Assembly: GCA_016191165.1 (NCBI GenBank)
Contig: JACPPF010000169.1
Location: forward strand, 30,815-94,814
From: Planctomycetota bacterium
GTDB lineage: Bacteria; Planctomycetota; Planctomycetia; Gemmatales; Gemmataceae
Length of the DNA: 64,000 nt
Reading direction: 5' to 3'
In this document: piece by piece, positions 53,497 to 61,855 of the stretch
How positions within the stretch are numbered: the first letter of the stretch is position 1
How the letters are laid out: each line of letters starts with the position of its first letter
Position numbers and translations under genes: made by a program
Notes under the pieces: model-generated
What the model saw: only the letters and a program-made list of their open reading frames with translations
Told to the model about the DNA's origin: nothing
The model's database searches: none

Positions 53497-55671
53497 TTAC
53501 TTCTTGGTGGCCAAGATCTTCTTCGCCAGACGATGGGGGTGGAGTTGCATGCCGATCCAGTAGACCTTGCCGCGCGGTGCGTGCTCAAAAACCGGCCCCA
53601 TTTCTGGAGGGATCTCCTGGATGGTGGCGATTTCCGTCCAGCTGAACAGGGTCTGAGCCTGGACCACCCCCGGAGGGAGTCGTTCAGGTGGCCTGCTTGT
53701 CTCGTTTCCAAAACAGACAAGCAAGTAATTGGGCATATGGCTGCTGGACACGTGAACGTACAAACCCTCGGCCCTTTTCTCCTTGTACAATTGTTCATGA
53801 GCATTTTTCACAGGTTCAATAAGGGTGGCCAGAAGCGCAGTGTAAGCATCCTTCTCCAGGACGAATGGCGGGAGGAGGTCGCTAAACCAATCTTTTACTG
53901 ACCGTCGCGGGAGCTTATCGGTAGGAACCCAGCGCTCTTGACGCGGTATTCCGTGAGCCGACGCCTCGATTGCGAACCAGAACCCCTTCAGATTCAATTG
54001 CTCGCTATCATCGTGGCTGTTGAGACCGTAACAGACGGCGGCAACGAAATCCTCGATGCACCGTTCGTAGCGCTTCAACACCTCGGCAGGTTGCGTCATC
54101 CACATCTGCAAGACTGAATCGTCGGTCCACCGTTGGATCTTGTCGAATTCTCCTTTTAGGCAAAGGCCGACCACCCTCCACAACTGGCCCAGGCCCTCTG
54201 AAATAAGGAAGGAAGCAAGGCTGCGGATTGCCTTGGACACAGCAAGCGGATGAGGTTCAGGTAATTGGCGAAGACCGTTCAGAGCAGCTTGCCAATTCGT
54301 TACGAGAACCGCATTCTTAAAGGTATGTCCGACAGCTCCCATCGCCGCGCCCTGAGTCCTCAATCGGAGATGAGAGTGGGCGATAATGACAGATGCAATT
54401 TGATCGGCTATGCGCGGTCCGTATACTGGCACATCGATTTCCTCGTCAAGCAAGTCGACCAGGAATCGCACTGAATCGAATTGCAGCCTCTCCCGGATAG
54501 TACCTTTTTCGAGGCGAGCGGGGCCGTCTGGTCCCGCAACTTCAAGTATCGTCAAGTCCAGTTGGATCCACTCCCTGCGCCGTCCGGGGCAGGGTGTTCG
54601 AGTCAGAAAGTTCGATACCTTATTATGGGCAACAACCGACACCGAAGTACCCGCTGCATTCAATAGACCGGGCCCACCGTCCCGTACCGCACAGTACACG
54701 CATTGATTTGAGTCAAAAAGTGCAATCTCGCGAGACCACCATAATGTTGCAAATACTTCACTCAGGAGCTTGTACTTATCCAGGGGGCTGGTGAGGGTTT
54801 CCATTTCGATCAGCGTTTGGGCCAATTTCGTGCCAAAGGCGCTAATCATCGACTGGGAGCAATGTTCGTTTAGCGATGCGACTAAGATATGCGGGAATTT
54901 GGGCGTTCCCGTATGTTGCATACCCAGCCAGCAGAGAGCGGTGCGCCATTGCCCAATTCCAGCAAGCGGAACGAAATAATGGCAAAGGTCGGATGGGAGA
55001 TAGTCCAGCGAGAGTTGGCCACCTGTCGAAAAAAGGTACTCCGCAAGGAATGCAAGGACAGTGTCTGTACTGACCAATTGCTCAATGCTCATGTACCTGC
55101 GAACTTCGACGACAGTTGCCGTCTTGGTTTCTTCGTCAAAGGCCCGCACGCCCAACATGGGGCCCTCTCGCGCTCTGGCCTTCATGAAATCTTGGGAAGA
55201 GAATCGGAACACGTACGCAAAATCGAGGGTGTGCTGGAACCACAGGAATCGCTTCTTTTCGCATCGGTCGAGGTTCCAGTGTTCTGTTTGCCTGGGGGCT
55301 CCCGCGGGGTAGGAAGGCGTAGAACAACCCAAAATAACCGACTGCTTCGACATGATAGCGACCGCCCCGCCCAGGAATCGCTCGGCCGTGAGTTGATTGT
55401 TTTGCCCAGCAAGGTCGCGAACGAATTGGTCCAGGTTGTCAATATCCCAGGGCTTATTGACCTGACTGGGGTAGGCAGCCACGAGAGATTCGAGTTGGAG
55501 GGCCGCGTCGGCATCCGGCAAGGCCTCTAGTCCGTAGTACCTCACGGCCCATTGGAGCGGATGAAGTGCAAGAAAGAAGACGGGGGGCAGAGCCATCTGT
55601 TTAAATAGACGACCGATTGACTGGAACGCGCCGTTTAGGACCACATCGGTTTGGTTTGCGGCTTCATTCAT
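53497..55671 (-). CDS. Large unknown protein with possible degenerate histidine-kinase features
   Basis: A 724-aa protein. Around residues 455-470, MGAVGHTFKNAVLV resembles a histidine phosphotransfer box (H-x-x-K-N). Near 635, LIEPVKNAHEQLY fits the N-box of a HATPase, followed by VSSSHMPNYLLVCFGNETSRPPE where a G-box would lie; the glycine motif is poor, so the ATP site may be degenerate. The N-terminal 400 residues have no recognised fold. The next gene downstream carries a receiver-like domain. So a phosphorelay of altered type is possible. Confidence 0.45.
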   Translation of the reverse strand: MNEAANQTDVVLNGAFQSIGRLFKQMALPPVFFLALHPLQWAVRYYGLEALPDADAALQLESLVAAYPSQVNKPWDIDNLDQFVRDLAGQNNQLTAERFLGGAVAIMSKQSVILGCSTPSYPAGAPRQTEHWNLDRCEKKRFLWFQHTLDFAYVFRFSSQDFMKARAREGPMLGVRAFDEETKTATVVEVRRYMSIEQLVSTDTVLAFLAEYLFSTGGQLSLDYLPSDLCHYFVPLAGIGQWRTALCWLGMQHTGTPKFPHILVASLNEHCSQSMISAFGTKLAQTLIEMETLTSPLDKYKLLSEVFATLWWSREIALFDSNQCVYCAVRDGGPGLLNAAGTSVSVVAHNKVSNFLTRTPCPGRRREWIQLDLTILEVAGPDGPARLEKGTIRERLQFDSVRFLVDLLDEEIDVPVYGPRIADQIASVIIAHSHLRLRTQGAAMGAVGHTFKNAVLVTNWQAALNGLRQLPEPHPLAVSKAIRSLASFLISEGLGQLWRVVGLCLKGEFDKIQRWTDDSVLQMWMTQPAEVLKRYERCIEDFVAAVCYGLNSHDDSEQLNLKGFWFAIEASAHGIPRQERWVPTDKLPRRSVKDWFSDLLPPFVLEKDAYTALLATLIEPVKNAHEQLYKEKRAEGLYVHVSSSHMPNYLLVCFGNETSRPPERLPPGVVQAQTLFSWTEIATIQEIPPEMGPVFEHAPRGKVYWIGMQLHPHRLAKKILATKK

Positions 55672-56148
55672 GCTGGCCCCCGCTGGCGAGTACTTCGACG
55701 AAGCAGTTTAAGGATCCCGGTGTATGCGATGCGACTGGTCTTCCCTATTCGTGGACCAAGGCGGTCGGTTGGAGCCTCCTATATCTTGCGACGGACTTGC
55801 AGCTGCTGTAATGTCGGTCAATACCTTGAACTCACCGGCCGTCAGGTAGCGGCCGAAAGCAGCGAGCAGCGTTTGGCCACTCTTGACCCCAGAAGGATAA
55901 GATCTCGGGTCGAGGCGACCTGACTTCAACTGACAACGCTGTGGATACCCAGGTCGTTGGAGGTGATGCGACGTGAGGCAGCGGACCGTCGCCGGCCGAC
56001 GCCGATCACCATCCTGGCCCTTTTTGCCTCGCCACAACTACGTTAGTCTCGTTAGTTTAGTAAAACCGGAAGCCGGAAGCTGTGGAGATGTCACGCCCCG
56101 CCGCTGCCGAAGGAACAATCGGCTTCCTATCTGCTCGGGGGCCTGTGT
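55672..56148. other. Intergenic region without a visible gene
   Basis: 477 bp between the SDR gene's stop and the kinase-like gene's start, both read on the minus strand. No frame with good coding features and no strong hairpin were seen. Confidence 0.5.
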
Positions 56149-56940
56149 TCAGCTGATGCCCTTGACGAAACCACCGTCGATGGGGATAGCCGTTCCCGTG
56201 ATGTATCCTGCGTGTTCGCTCGCCAGGAACAGAACCAGCCGTGCGATTTCGTCGGGAGCTGCGAGGCGGTCAGCTGGGATGGACCGCTGCCACTCTCCGT
56301 ACACCTCCTCCACACTGCACTGTCGGCCGGCCGCCAGCGCTGTCGCCAACTCCGCAACATGCTCTGTCTTGGTGAAGCCAGGGAGCACGCTATTCACACT
56401 TATACCTTCGGAAGCCATCTCGCTCGCCAAACTGCGGATAAGGCCAAGCAACCCGGCGCGTAGTGCGCTGGAAATGGTGAGCCGATCAATCGGCTGACGG
56501 GCCGCGACCGACGAAATGTGGATGATCCTACCCCAGCGTCGGCTTTTCATGTACGGGATCGCGAGGCGCGCGAGCCGGACCAGCGCAAGGAAGTTCCGCT
56601 CGAAGCCCTCCTGCCACATTGAGTCGGTACATTCCATGAACCAGCCCTCTGGGGGCCCACCGGCATTACTCACCACGATGTCGATGCCGCCAAACCGCTC
56701 AAGCATCGAATCGACAATCCGCTGAAGACTGTCTGCCAATGCGACATTCCCGGGTACGGCAAAGACCTCCGTTGCGCCCAGATTCGACAACGACGCGCGC
56801 AGTTGCTCCAACGGCTCGACGTTCCGCGCAACGACACACAGGCGTGCCCCCTCCCGGGCAAACCCTTCGGCAACCGCGCGCCCTATCCCCCTGCTCGCGC
56901 CGGTCACCAGCACCGCCTTCCCCTGAAGGCCCAGTTCCAT
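56149..56940 (-). CDS. Short-chain dehydrogenase/reductase lacking the YxxxK motif
   Basis: A 263-aa SDR. NAD(P) motif TGASRGIG at 14-21, NAG in VVSNAGGPPEG near 92, and the C-terminal PGF and YITGTAIPIDGG are normal. At the catalytic position the helix reads ISSALRAGLLG: Ser stands for Tyr and Arg for Lys, although the upstream Ser of HISSV is kept. This matches a known divergent SDR group with unclear chemistry. It starts at ATG 56940 and is 151 bp from the B3/B4 gene. Confidence 0.85.
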   Translation of the reverse strand: MELGLQGKAVLVTGASRGIGRAVAEGFAREGARLCVVARNVEPLEQLRASLSNLGATEVFAVPGNVALADSLQRIVDSMLERFGGIDIVVSNAGGPPEGWFMECTDSMWQEGFERNFLALVRLARLAIPYMKSRRWGRIIHISSVAARQPIDRLTISSALRAGLLGLIRSLASEMASEGISVNSVLPGFTKTEHVAELATALAAGRQCSVEEVYGEWQRSIPADRLAAPDEIARLVLFLASEHAGYITGTAIPIDGGFVKGIS

Positions 56941-57090
56941 GATTTCCCCCCCTTCCCGGTGAGTCCGGGCCTTCCGCCCCTGCCATTGCCCTGCGGCCTA
57001 CTATATGCCGCCGAAATGAGAGCGCCCACTCCCCGGTTCAGGGGGGCCTGCGCGTTGTTTTCTTCTGGCCCTTGCTCGCCGCGCGCCGGT

Positions 57091-57822
57091 CTACTTGCAC
57101 AACGTAAAGCTCGGGCTTGTTGCATCGGCGATCACCATAGGCCCAACGTCGGCTCCCCCCTCGCGGAGCAAACCAGCCAACTCTGAAAGCGCGGCGTTCA
57201 TTGCCTCCTGTTGGACTGCCGTGACAGCTTCGGCAAAGAACACTGCGTCCCGCGTGTCCGCCGTGAGACAGGTGTCCTGGCTATCTCGGTGGTTGAACGC
57301 CCAGCAAACTACTACCGAGCCGCTGGCGTAGACGACGACTTCGGGGGTGATGGGCATGTCGTCGGCCCGGCCGCCCAGGGGATGAAACGCGTCCGACCCC
57401 GGCCGGCCCATGCGCAGGGCCAACTGAGGGTTGGGGAAACGGTCCAAGTCGTAGCCTGCCATCGGCGCCAAGTGCCGGCTCGACACGGCGCAGTAGGCAT
57501 TGACGACTGGCAAGGGTGTGCTAATCGTATCTCCCTTGAGGTAACGCCGGCCGAGTTGCTCGGGGCTGGACTTGTAGGTCGAGGCCTTCAGCCCGCAGGT
57601 CGCGATCGCCTGGCGCCAACCCGCGACCCGCACGTCCACGGCGAGATTCTGGATGGAAATGCCCTTCGCAACGAGTTCGTTGCGGACCTGTTCCGCCACC
57701 TTGGCGGCGTCGTGAAGGGCCGCCGCCGCCTGCTCCAGGCCTGTCACCACGAAACTTCCGACGCTGACCCTCGGAAAGCGCTGGATGACGTCCGTCTCGA
57801 TCTCGAATGTAAACGGTTTCAT
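57091..57822 (-). CDS. B3/B4 domain protein (tRNA-synthetase editing-type fold)
   Basis: A 243-aa free-standing protein with features of the B3/B4 domain of PheRS beta: YKSSPEQLGRRYLKGDT, LPVVNAYCAVSSRHLAPMAGYDLDRFP and PEVVVYASGSVVVCWAFNHRDSQDTCLTADT. Free B3/B4 proteins can deacylate mischarged tRNA; the substrate here is unknown. Start ATG 57822 preferred over 57858 because the conserved N-terminus begins there. Confidence 0.75.
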   Translation of the reverse strand: MKPFTFEIETDVIQRFPRVSVGSFVVTGLEQAAAALHDAAKVAEQVRNELVAKGISIQNLAVDVRVAGWRQAIATCGLKASTYKSSPEQLGRRYLKGDTISTPLPVVNAYCAVSSRHLAPMAGYDLDRFPNPQLALRMGRPGSDAFHPLGGRADDMPITPEVVVYASGSVVVCWAFNHRDSQDTCLTADTRDAVFFAEAVTAVQQEAMNAALSELAGLLREGGADVGPMVIADATSPSFTLCK

Positions 57823-57928
57823 ATTTCTCACCTTTCCTGTGCCAAATGAAAGTGCCAAGCCTATCGTGAGCTCTGCACCTTCAGCCTTTAGTCAAGGGCG
57901 CTACCCTGCGCCCGACGGTTCGCGCACA

Positions 57929-59395
57929 CTATGAACACTGGTCGACCTTGCCCGTCCATAGATACCGGACGACCTTGCCGAAAAAGGTCAGGTAGGACTC
58001 TTCGACGTACTTGAAGCTGTGGCTGGAAGCCAGCCACTCCTCGAACGCTTCGAGCTTGTCCATCGGCACGTGCATATCGTAGTGGTGGGCGAGGTGGGCA
58101 TCGTTGCTGTTGGTAAGCAACTGGGCGAATCGGCCCGCACGGATGCTGCGGGTGTTGACGAAGACATTGCCGGTCGGCGTGTCGCACTGCCAGTGCTCGC
58201 CGAACTCGATAAGGGCGTGTGCCGGGCCCCACCCGATCAGCACGGGGATCAACCACACCATGAGTAGTAAGGTCGTCTGCAACGCGATCGACACGCCAAG
58301 GCCAGCAATCAGGACTGCCGCCATAATTCGATACTCGCACTGGATCTTTCGGGCCGACGACTCCGACATTTCGGGCCGCCTAACCAGCAACACGGCCGCG
58401 AGGCGCCCAGTAATCGCCAGCCACATCCTGTGCAGCATGGAGACGTAGTGCGCAACCATTGACACATGCAGGATGAAGCCCAGGATGCGCGTGGTTCGCG
58501 ACTCGGATTTGAGTAACGAATAAAGGTAATCGAAGCTCTCGCTGTCTTTCTCCGTCCCGTTGTACTTGTGATGCCAGAGATGGTGCCACTGATAGAAGCG
58601 GAACGAGATCCCTGTCAGCCCGCACAACACGGCACCGATGGGATGGTCCCAAACGGCCTTCCCCACGCCCGTCCGGTGCAGAGCCTGATGTGCGAGCTCT
58701 GTCCCCCCAGCGAGGACGACCCCAAGGCCGATTTGGCATAGAACCTTGAGGACGGGCGCGCCGGCCGCGAGTGCGGTACTCAAGACGACGAGCGGCACAA
58801 CGGTAAGGAGCGTCAGCTTCCTGACGGTCATGGCGACGCCTTCGGTGCCGGTCAGGATCTCCCAGGCCATGAGCAACGGCGGGATGCCGAGGATCAAGCT
58901 GATCATGACCGTCACGGTCGAATCGTCCGACAGGATGCCGTAGCCGAAAAGCAGGAGTAGAGCGGCGAAGATTGCCAACTTGGCGATGAAGATAACAGGG
59001 TCGATTCGACGGTACAGTTTTTGGTCAATCGGTTTGTACAGCTGGCCTCGCTTGCCGGCCGAGGCGTCAATTAGGGGCCACAATGCTGTGGCCCCGCGTT
59101 TCAACTTATTCACGCGGACCTCGCTTTCCTCAAGTTCACCTTGAGTAAGGCAGAGGCTCGCGTGGACCCCGTTTGTGCCATCCGCTAAGATGGCATTGGC
59201 TTGGTGGTAGAGGCTTTCGCGAGCACTCTGCTGCCAGGAACTCGGATGCCTGGGCTGTTCGCGCAGCCCAGGTATCTCTCCAACAGCCGCCTCCGCAGCG
59301 GCTTTCAACGATTCCACATTAATCACCGAGGCGGTGGGCTGTCGGACAGAGACTGACAACCCCTTCGGGGAGCGGCCCCGTCGGAGGCGGACCAC
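57929..59395 (-). CDS. Membrane fatty acid desaturase/hydroxylase
   Basis: A 488-aa integral membrane di-iron enzyme. Its histidine boxes are HQALH in AHQALHRTG, HHLWHHKYN, and AHLAHHYD; together with the more distal GEHWQ they fit the desaturase superfamily. About four to six membrane helices are visible (for example IFIAKLAIFAALLLLFGYGI and VVPLVVLSTALAAGAP). The start is uncertain: GTG 59395 is the first in the frame, but TTG, GTG and GTG codons 13-28 residues on are alternatives and no clear ribosome site favours one. The lipid substrate is unknown. Confidence 0.85.
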   Translation of the reverse strand: MVRLRRGRSPKGLSVSVRQPTASVINVESLKAAAEAAVGEIPGLREQPRHPSSWQQSARESLYHQANAILADGTNGVHASLCLTQGELEESEVRVNKLKRGATALWPLIDASAGKRGQLYKPIDQKLYRRIDPVIFIAKLAIFAALLLLFGYGILSDDSTVTVMISLILGIPPLLMAWEILTGTEGVAMTVRKLTLLTVVPLVVLSTALAAGAPVLKVLCQIGLGVVLAGGTELAHQALHRTGVGKAVWDHPIGAVLCGLTGISFRFYQWHHLWHHKYNGTEKDSESFDYLYSLLKSESRTTRILGFILHVSMVAHYVSMLHRMWLAITGRLAAVLLVRRPEMSESSARKIQCEYRIMAAVLIAGLGVSIALQTTLLLMVWLIPVLIGWGPAHALIEFGEHWQCDTPTGNVFVNTRSIRAGRFAQLLTNSNDAHLAHHYDMHVPMDKLEAFEEWLASSHSFKYVEESYLTFFGKVVRYLWTGKVDQCS

Positions 59396-59617
59396 TATAC
59401 ACCTTCGGCTAGTCCCGTTTGCTCAATAGAGCCACCCCCAACCCGTCCCAACGCGACGCTAGGAGACGTTGCAACGGTTGGCGGTCAAGGTGACGTCGGG
59501 TAGCACGATCCGCGTGCTGGACACCATGCACAAGTTGCTCAACGAAATCAAACGCCAGTCTTTTGAGAAGAAAACAGGGATTGACGCAGGCAACTGGCGA
59601 CGACGGTATGTTCGCGC

Positions 59618-59662
59618 GGGTACTCCGTTGCAGGCTGCTTTCTTTCCTTTCTCGGAGTACCC
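59618..59662 (+). promoter_or_regulatory. Hairpin sequestering the ribosome site of the DUF932 gene
   Basis: A perfect 10-bp inverted repeat, GGGTACTCCG and CGGAGTACCC, with a 25-base loop, ends three bases before ATG 59666. The GGAG in the right arm is the only Shine-Dalgarno for this start, so pairing would block translation. Confidence 0.6.
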
Positions 59663-59665
59663 AAG

Positions 59666-60652
59666 ATGGCCCATGACCTTGCGACAACGAACGGCAAAAC
59701 GGCGATGGCGTTTTTTGGCGACGTTCCCTGGCACCGGCTAGGCACCAAGCTCGACCGACCAGCGACTGCCCGTGAAGCCATTGAGGCTGCCGGCCTCAAC
59801 TATCTGGTCGAACTCAAAGCGCTCAAGACCGGCGACGGCTACGAAGTCCCAACGAAGAAGGCGACCGTTCGGACCGACACGAACGCGGTTCTCGGTGTTG
59901 TCGGGAACGGATACGTCCCGGTGCAAAACCATCAAGCGTTCGGGTATTTGGATGCTATCGTCGCTGACGGCGGACTCCGCTACCACACGGCAGGAGCCCT
60001 TGGACGCGGCGAAAAGATCTGGATGCTTGCCAAGCTTCCGGGCCACATCCAGGTCAAGAATTCTGCGGACATCGTGGACAAGTACCTTCTGCTCTCGAAC
60101 GCCCACGACGGCTCGGCCGCTCTGCGGGTGTATTTCACGCCGATTCGGGTTGTTTGTGCTAATACACTCGCCTTGGCCGATCGTCGCAGCCAAGGGCAAG
60201 GCGTCAGCATCCTTCACAAGGGCGACCTTGAAGCGAAGATCAAGGAGGCACAGCAGGTTCTCGGTTTTGCGGCCCGCTTCTACGATGACGCCGCCGAGCA
60301 GATCAATCGGCTGGCGTCGCACTACCCGAGCCAGGCCCAGGTCTCGGCCTACTTCCGCGAGATTTACCCCGACCCCGACGAAGGGAAGGACAATGCACGG
60401 GCGGTAAACATCCGCCAGGAGCTTCATCGGCTGTTCGAGGAAGGCATCGGGCACGACGAGCCGTCGATCAAGTCTTCCACCTGGACGGCCTTCAATGCCG
60501 TGACCGAGTTCGTCGATCACGTCCGCCCGAGTCGCGGAGCCGATGACGCCGAACGGACCAGCCGCCGGCTCGACTCGATCTGGTTTGGCTCCGGAGCCCG
60601 CTTGAAGCAGAAGGCGTGGAATCTCGCTGTGGAGATGGGCAGCAGCAACTGA
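59666..60652 (+). CDS. DUF932 phage/plasmid-type protein
   Basis: A 328-aa protein of the DUF932 (DUF945) family, common on phages, plasmids and ICEs. AFFGDVPWHRLGTKLDRP at the start, PVQNHQAFGYLDAIVADGG, and VVCANTLALADR near 165 are typical. Its function is not known. The start is ATG 59666 with GGAG eight bases upstream, inside the hairpin described above. It is followed by a second strong hairpin and a methyltransferase gene. Confidence 0.88.
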   Translation: MAHDLATTNGKTAMAFFGDVPWHRLGTKLDRPATAREAIEAAGLNYLVELKALKTGDGYEVPTKKATVRTDTNAVLGVVGNGYVPVQNHQAFGYLDAIVADGGLRYHTAGALGRGEKIWMLAKLPGHIQVKNSADIVDKYLLLSNAHDGSAALRVYFTPIRVVCANTLALADRRSQGQGVSILHKGDLEAKIKEAQQVLGFAARFYDDAAEQINRLASHYPSQAQVSAYFREIYPDPDEGKDNARAVNIRQELHRLFEEGIGHDEPSIKSSTWTAFNAVTEFVDHVRPSRGADDAERTSRRLDSIWFGSGARLKQKAWNLAVEMGSSN

Positions 60653-60702
60653 CAACGAGGTTGCTGCGGCTCCTCCGGTTGCTCTCAGCATTCTCTTGCG
60701 AG

Positions 60703-60734
60703 CGACAACTCCCACCTTGCGGTGGGAGTTGTCG
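60703..60734 (+). terminator. Strong hairpin between DUF932 and methyltransferase genes
   Basis: Arms CGACAACTCCCACC and GGTGGGAGTTGTCG form a perfect 14-bp stem with a TTGC loop. The following TTT is short, so it may be an attenuator or processing site rather than a full terminator. Confidence 0.6.
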
Positions 60735-60756
60735 TTTCCAATTCTAGAGGAAGACC

Positions 60757-61785
60757 ATGCGGTTAGCGGCACAGGTCAAGGGTGGGTTCTATCCTGCCCA
60801 CGAAGAAGCTGTTGCCCATGCAGCCTCATACTTGCAGTCACCGGCTGGGGAACCCTTCACCATCCTCGATCCGTGTGCCGGAGAAGGGGCGGCGTTTCGT
60901 CAACTTTCGAAGCTGCTCTCCTGCCACTCGGCGATGACCTATGCCATCGAGTTGGACGACAGCCGCGCAGCCGCGCTTCAAGAGGTCCTGCCTGGTGCCC
61001 ACGTGCTGGCCCCGGCCGACTTCTTCGCTTGCCGGGCCAGCTTTGGCAGTTTCTCCTTCGTCTGGCTCAACCCGCCTTTCGACGATTGCTATGGAGGCCG
61101 CAGGGTGGAGGAGCAGTTTCTGTGGAGGGCGACCGAGTGGCTCATGCCAGGTGGCGTCATGGCCCTGGTCTGTCCAGAAGATGTCGTCGAAGAATACTCA
61201 CACGCCCGTCAATACCTCGCGAGGCACTACGAGCACATCAGCGTCGTGCCGTTCCCGGAAGCAGTCCGGCCATTCAAAGAAATAATCGTGTTCGGCCACA
61301 AACGTCTCCGACCCGAAGCAGAGCGAGCCGGCGGTCGGGATGCCTGGGAAGTCGTCCAGGCCCCAGAGGGCTTCCGATATCATATCCCGCCCGGCGCTGG
61401 TCCTCGGCGATTCGAGAAGACCGCTCCCACGGAGCCGGAGTTGCAGTGCATGCTGGCCAGTTCGCCGCTGCGATCACACCTGGCTTCTCCTCCAGAATCA
61501 TCCGTTCCTTCTCCTCCGCTTCCCTTGGGTATTGGGCATGTCGCCCTGCTTTTGGCGAGTGGTCACCTGGACGGGGTAGTCCAACCGGAGGGGAAGCTGC
61601 CTCATGTTGTTCGTGGCACGTCAAGAAAGCACTCCTTCATCAGTGACGTGACCGACACCGAAAACGACGATGGCAGCACAACTACCAGGACGACAATCTC
61701 AGAGCGGATCGACCTGGTCATCCGGACGGTGGATTGCTCCGGTCGCATCCGCACGTTCTCCGAGGCCGACGCCAAGGACGAGTAG
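60757..61785 (+). CDS. DUF6094-type putative DNA adenine methyltransferase
   Basis: A 342-aa protein. LDPCAGEGAAFRQL at about 39-52 is the SAM motif; FVWLNPPFDDCYGG near 105 is the N6-adenine-type catalytic NPPF. The C-terminal 60 residues are Ser/Thr-rich. DUF6094 genes accompany phage- and plasmid-type helicases. Start ATG 60757 is just after the hairpin, without a strong ribosome site. The next gene's likely start is 70 bp downstream of its stop. Confidence 0.85.
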   Translation: MRLAAQVKGGFYPAHEEAVAHAASYLQSPAGEPFTILDPCAGEGAAFRQLSKLLSCHSAMTYAIELDDSRAAALQEVLPGAHVLAPADFFACRASFGSFSFVWLNPPFDDCYGGRRVEEQFLWRATEWLMPGGVMALVCPEDVVEEYSHARQYLARHYEHISVVPFPEAVRPFKEIIVFGHKRLRPEAERAGGRDAWEVVQAPEGFRYHIPPGAGPRRFEKTAPTEPELQCMLASSPLRSHLASPPESSVPSPPLPLGIGHVALLLASGHLDGVVQPEGKLPHVVRGTSRKHSFISDVTDTENDDGSTTTRTTISERIDLVIRTVDCSGRIRTFSEADAKDE

Positions 61786-61855
61786 CACCCGCCATTTCGG
61801 GGCGGGACAAGTTGCTCCGGCCCTTGGCGAGTTCTATTCCCTGGCGAGGTCAACC

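Noticed and set aside
59469..59741. 90-aa frame before the DUF932 gene
   Set aside because: The first 45 residues look protein-like and could be a gene remnant at a junction, but the rest overlaps DUF932 in another frame and no family is seen.
61670..61855. N-terminal extension of the helicase
   Set aside because: It overlaps the methyltransferase gene and its translation is low-complexity; ATG 61856 is preferred.
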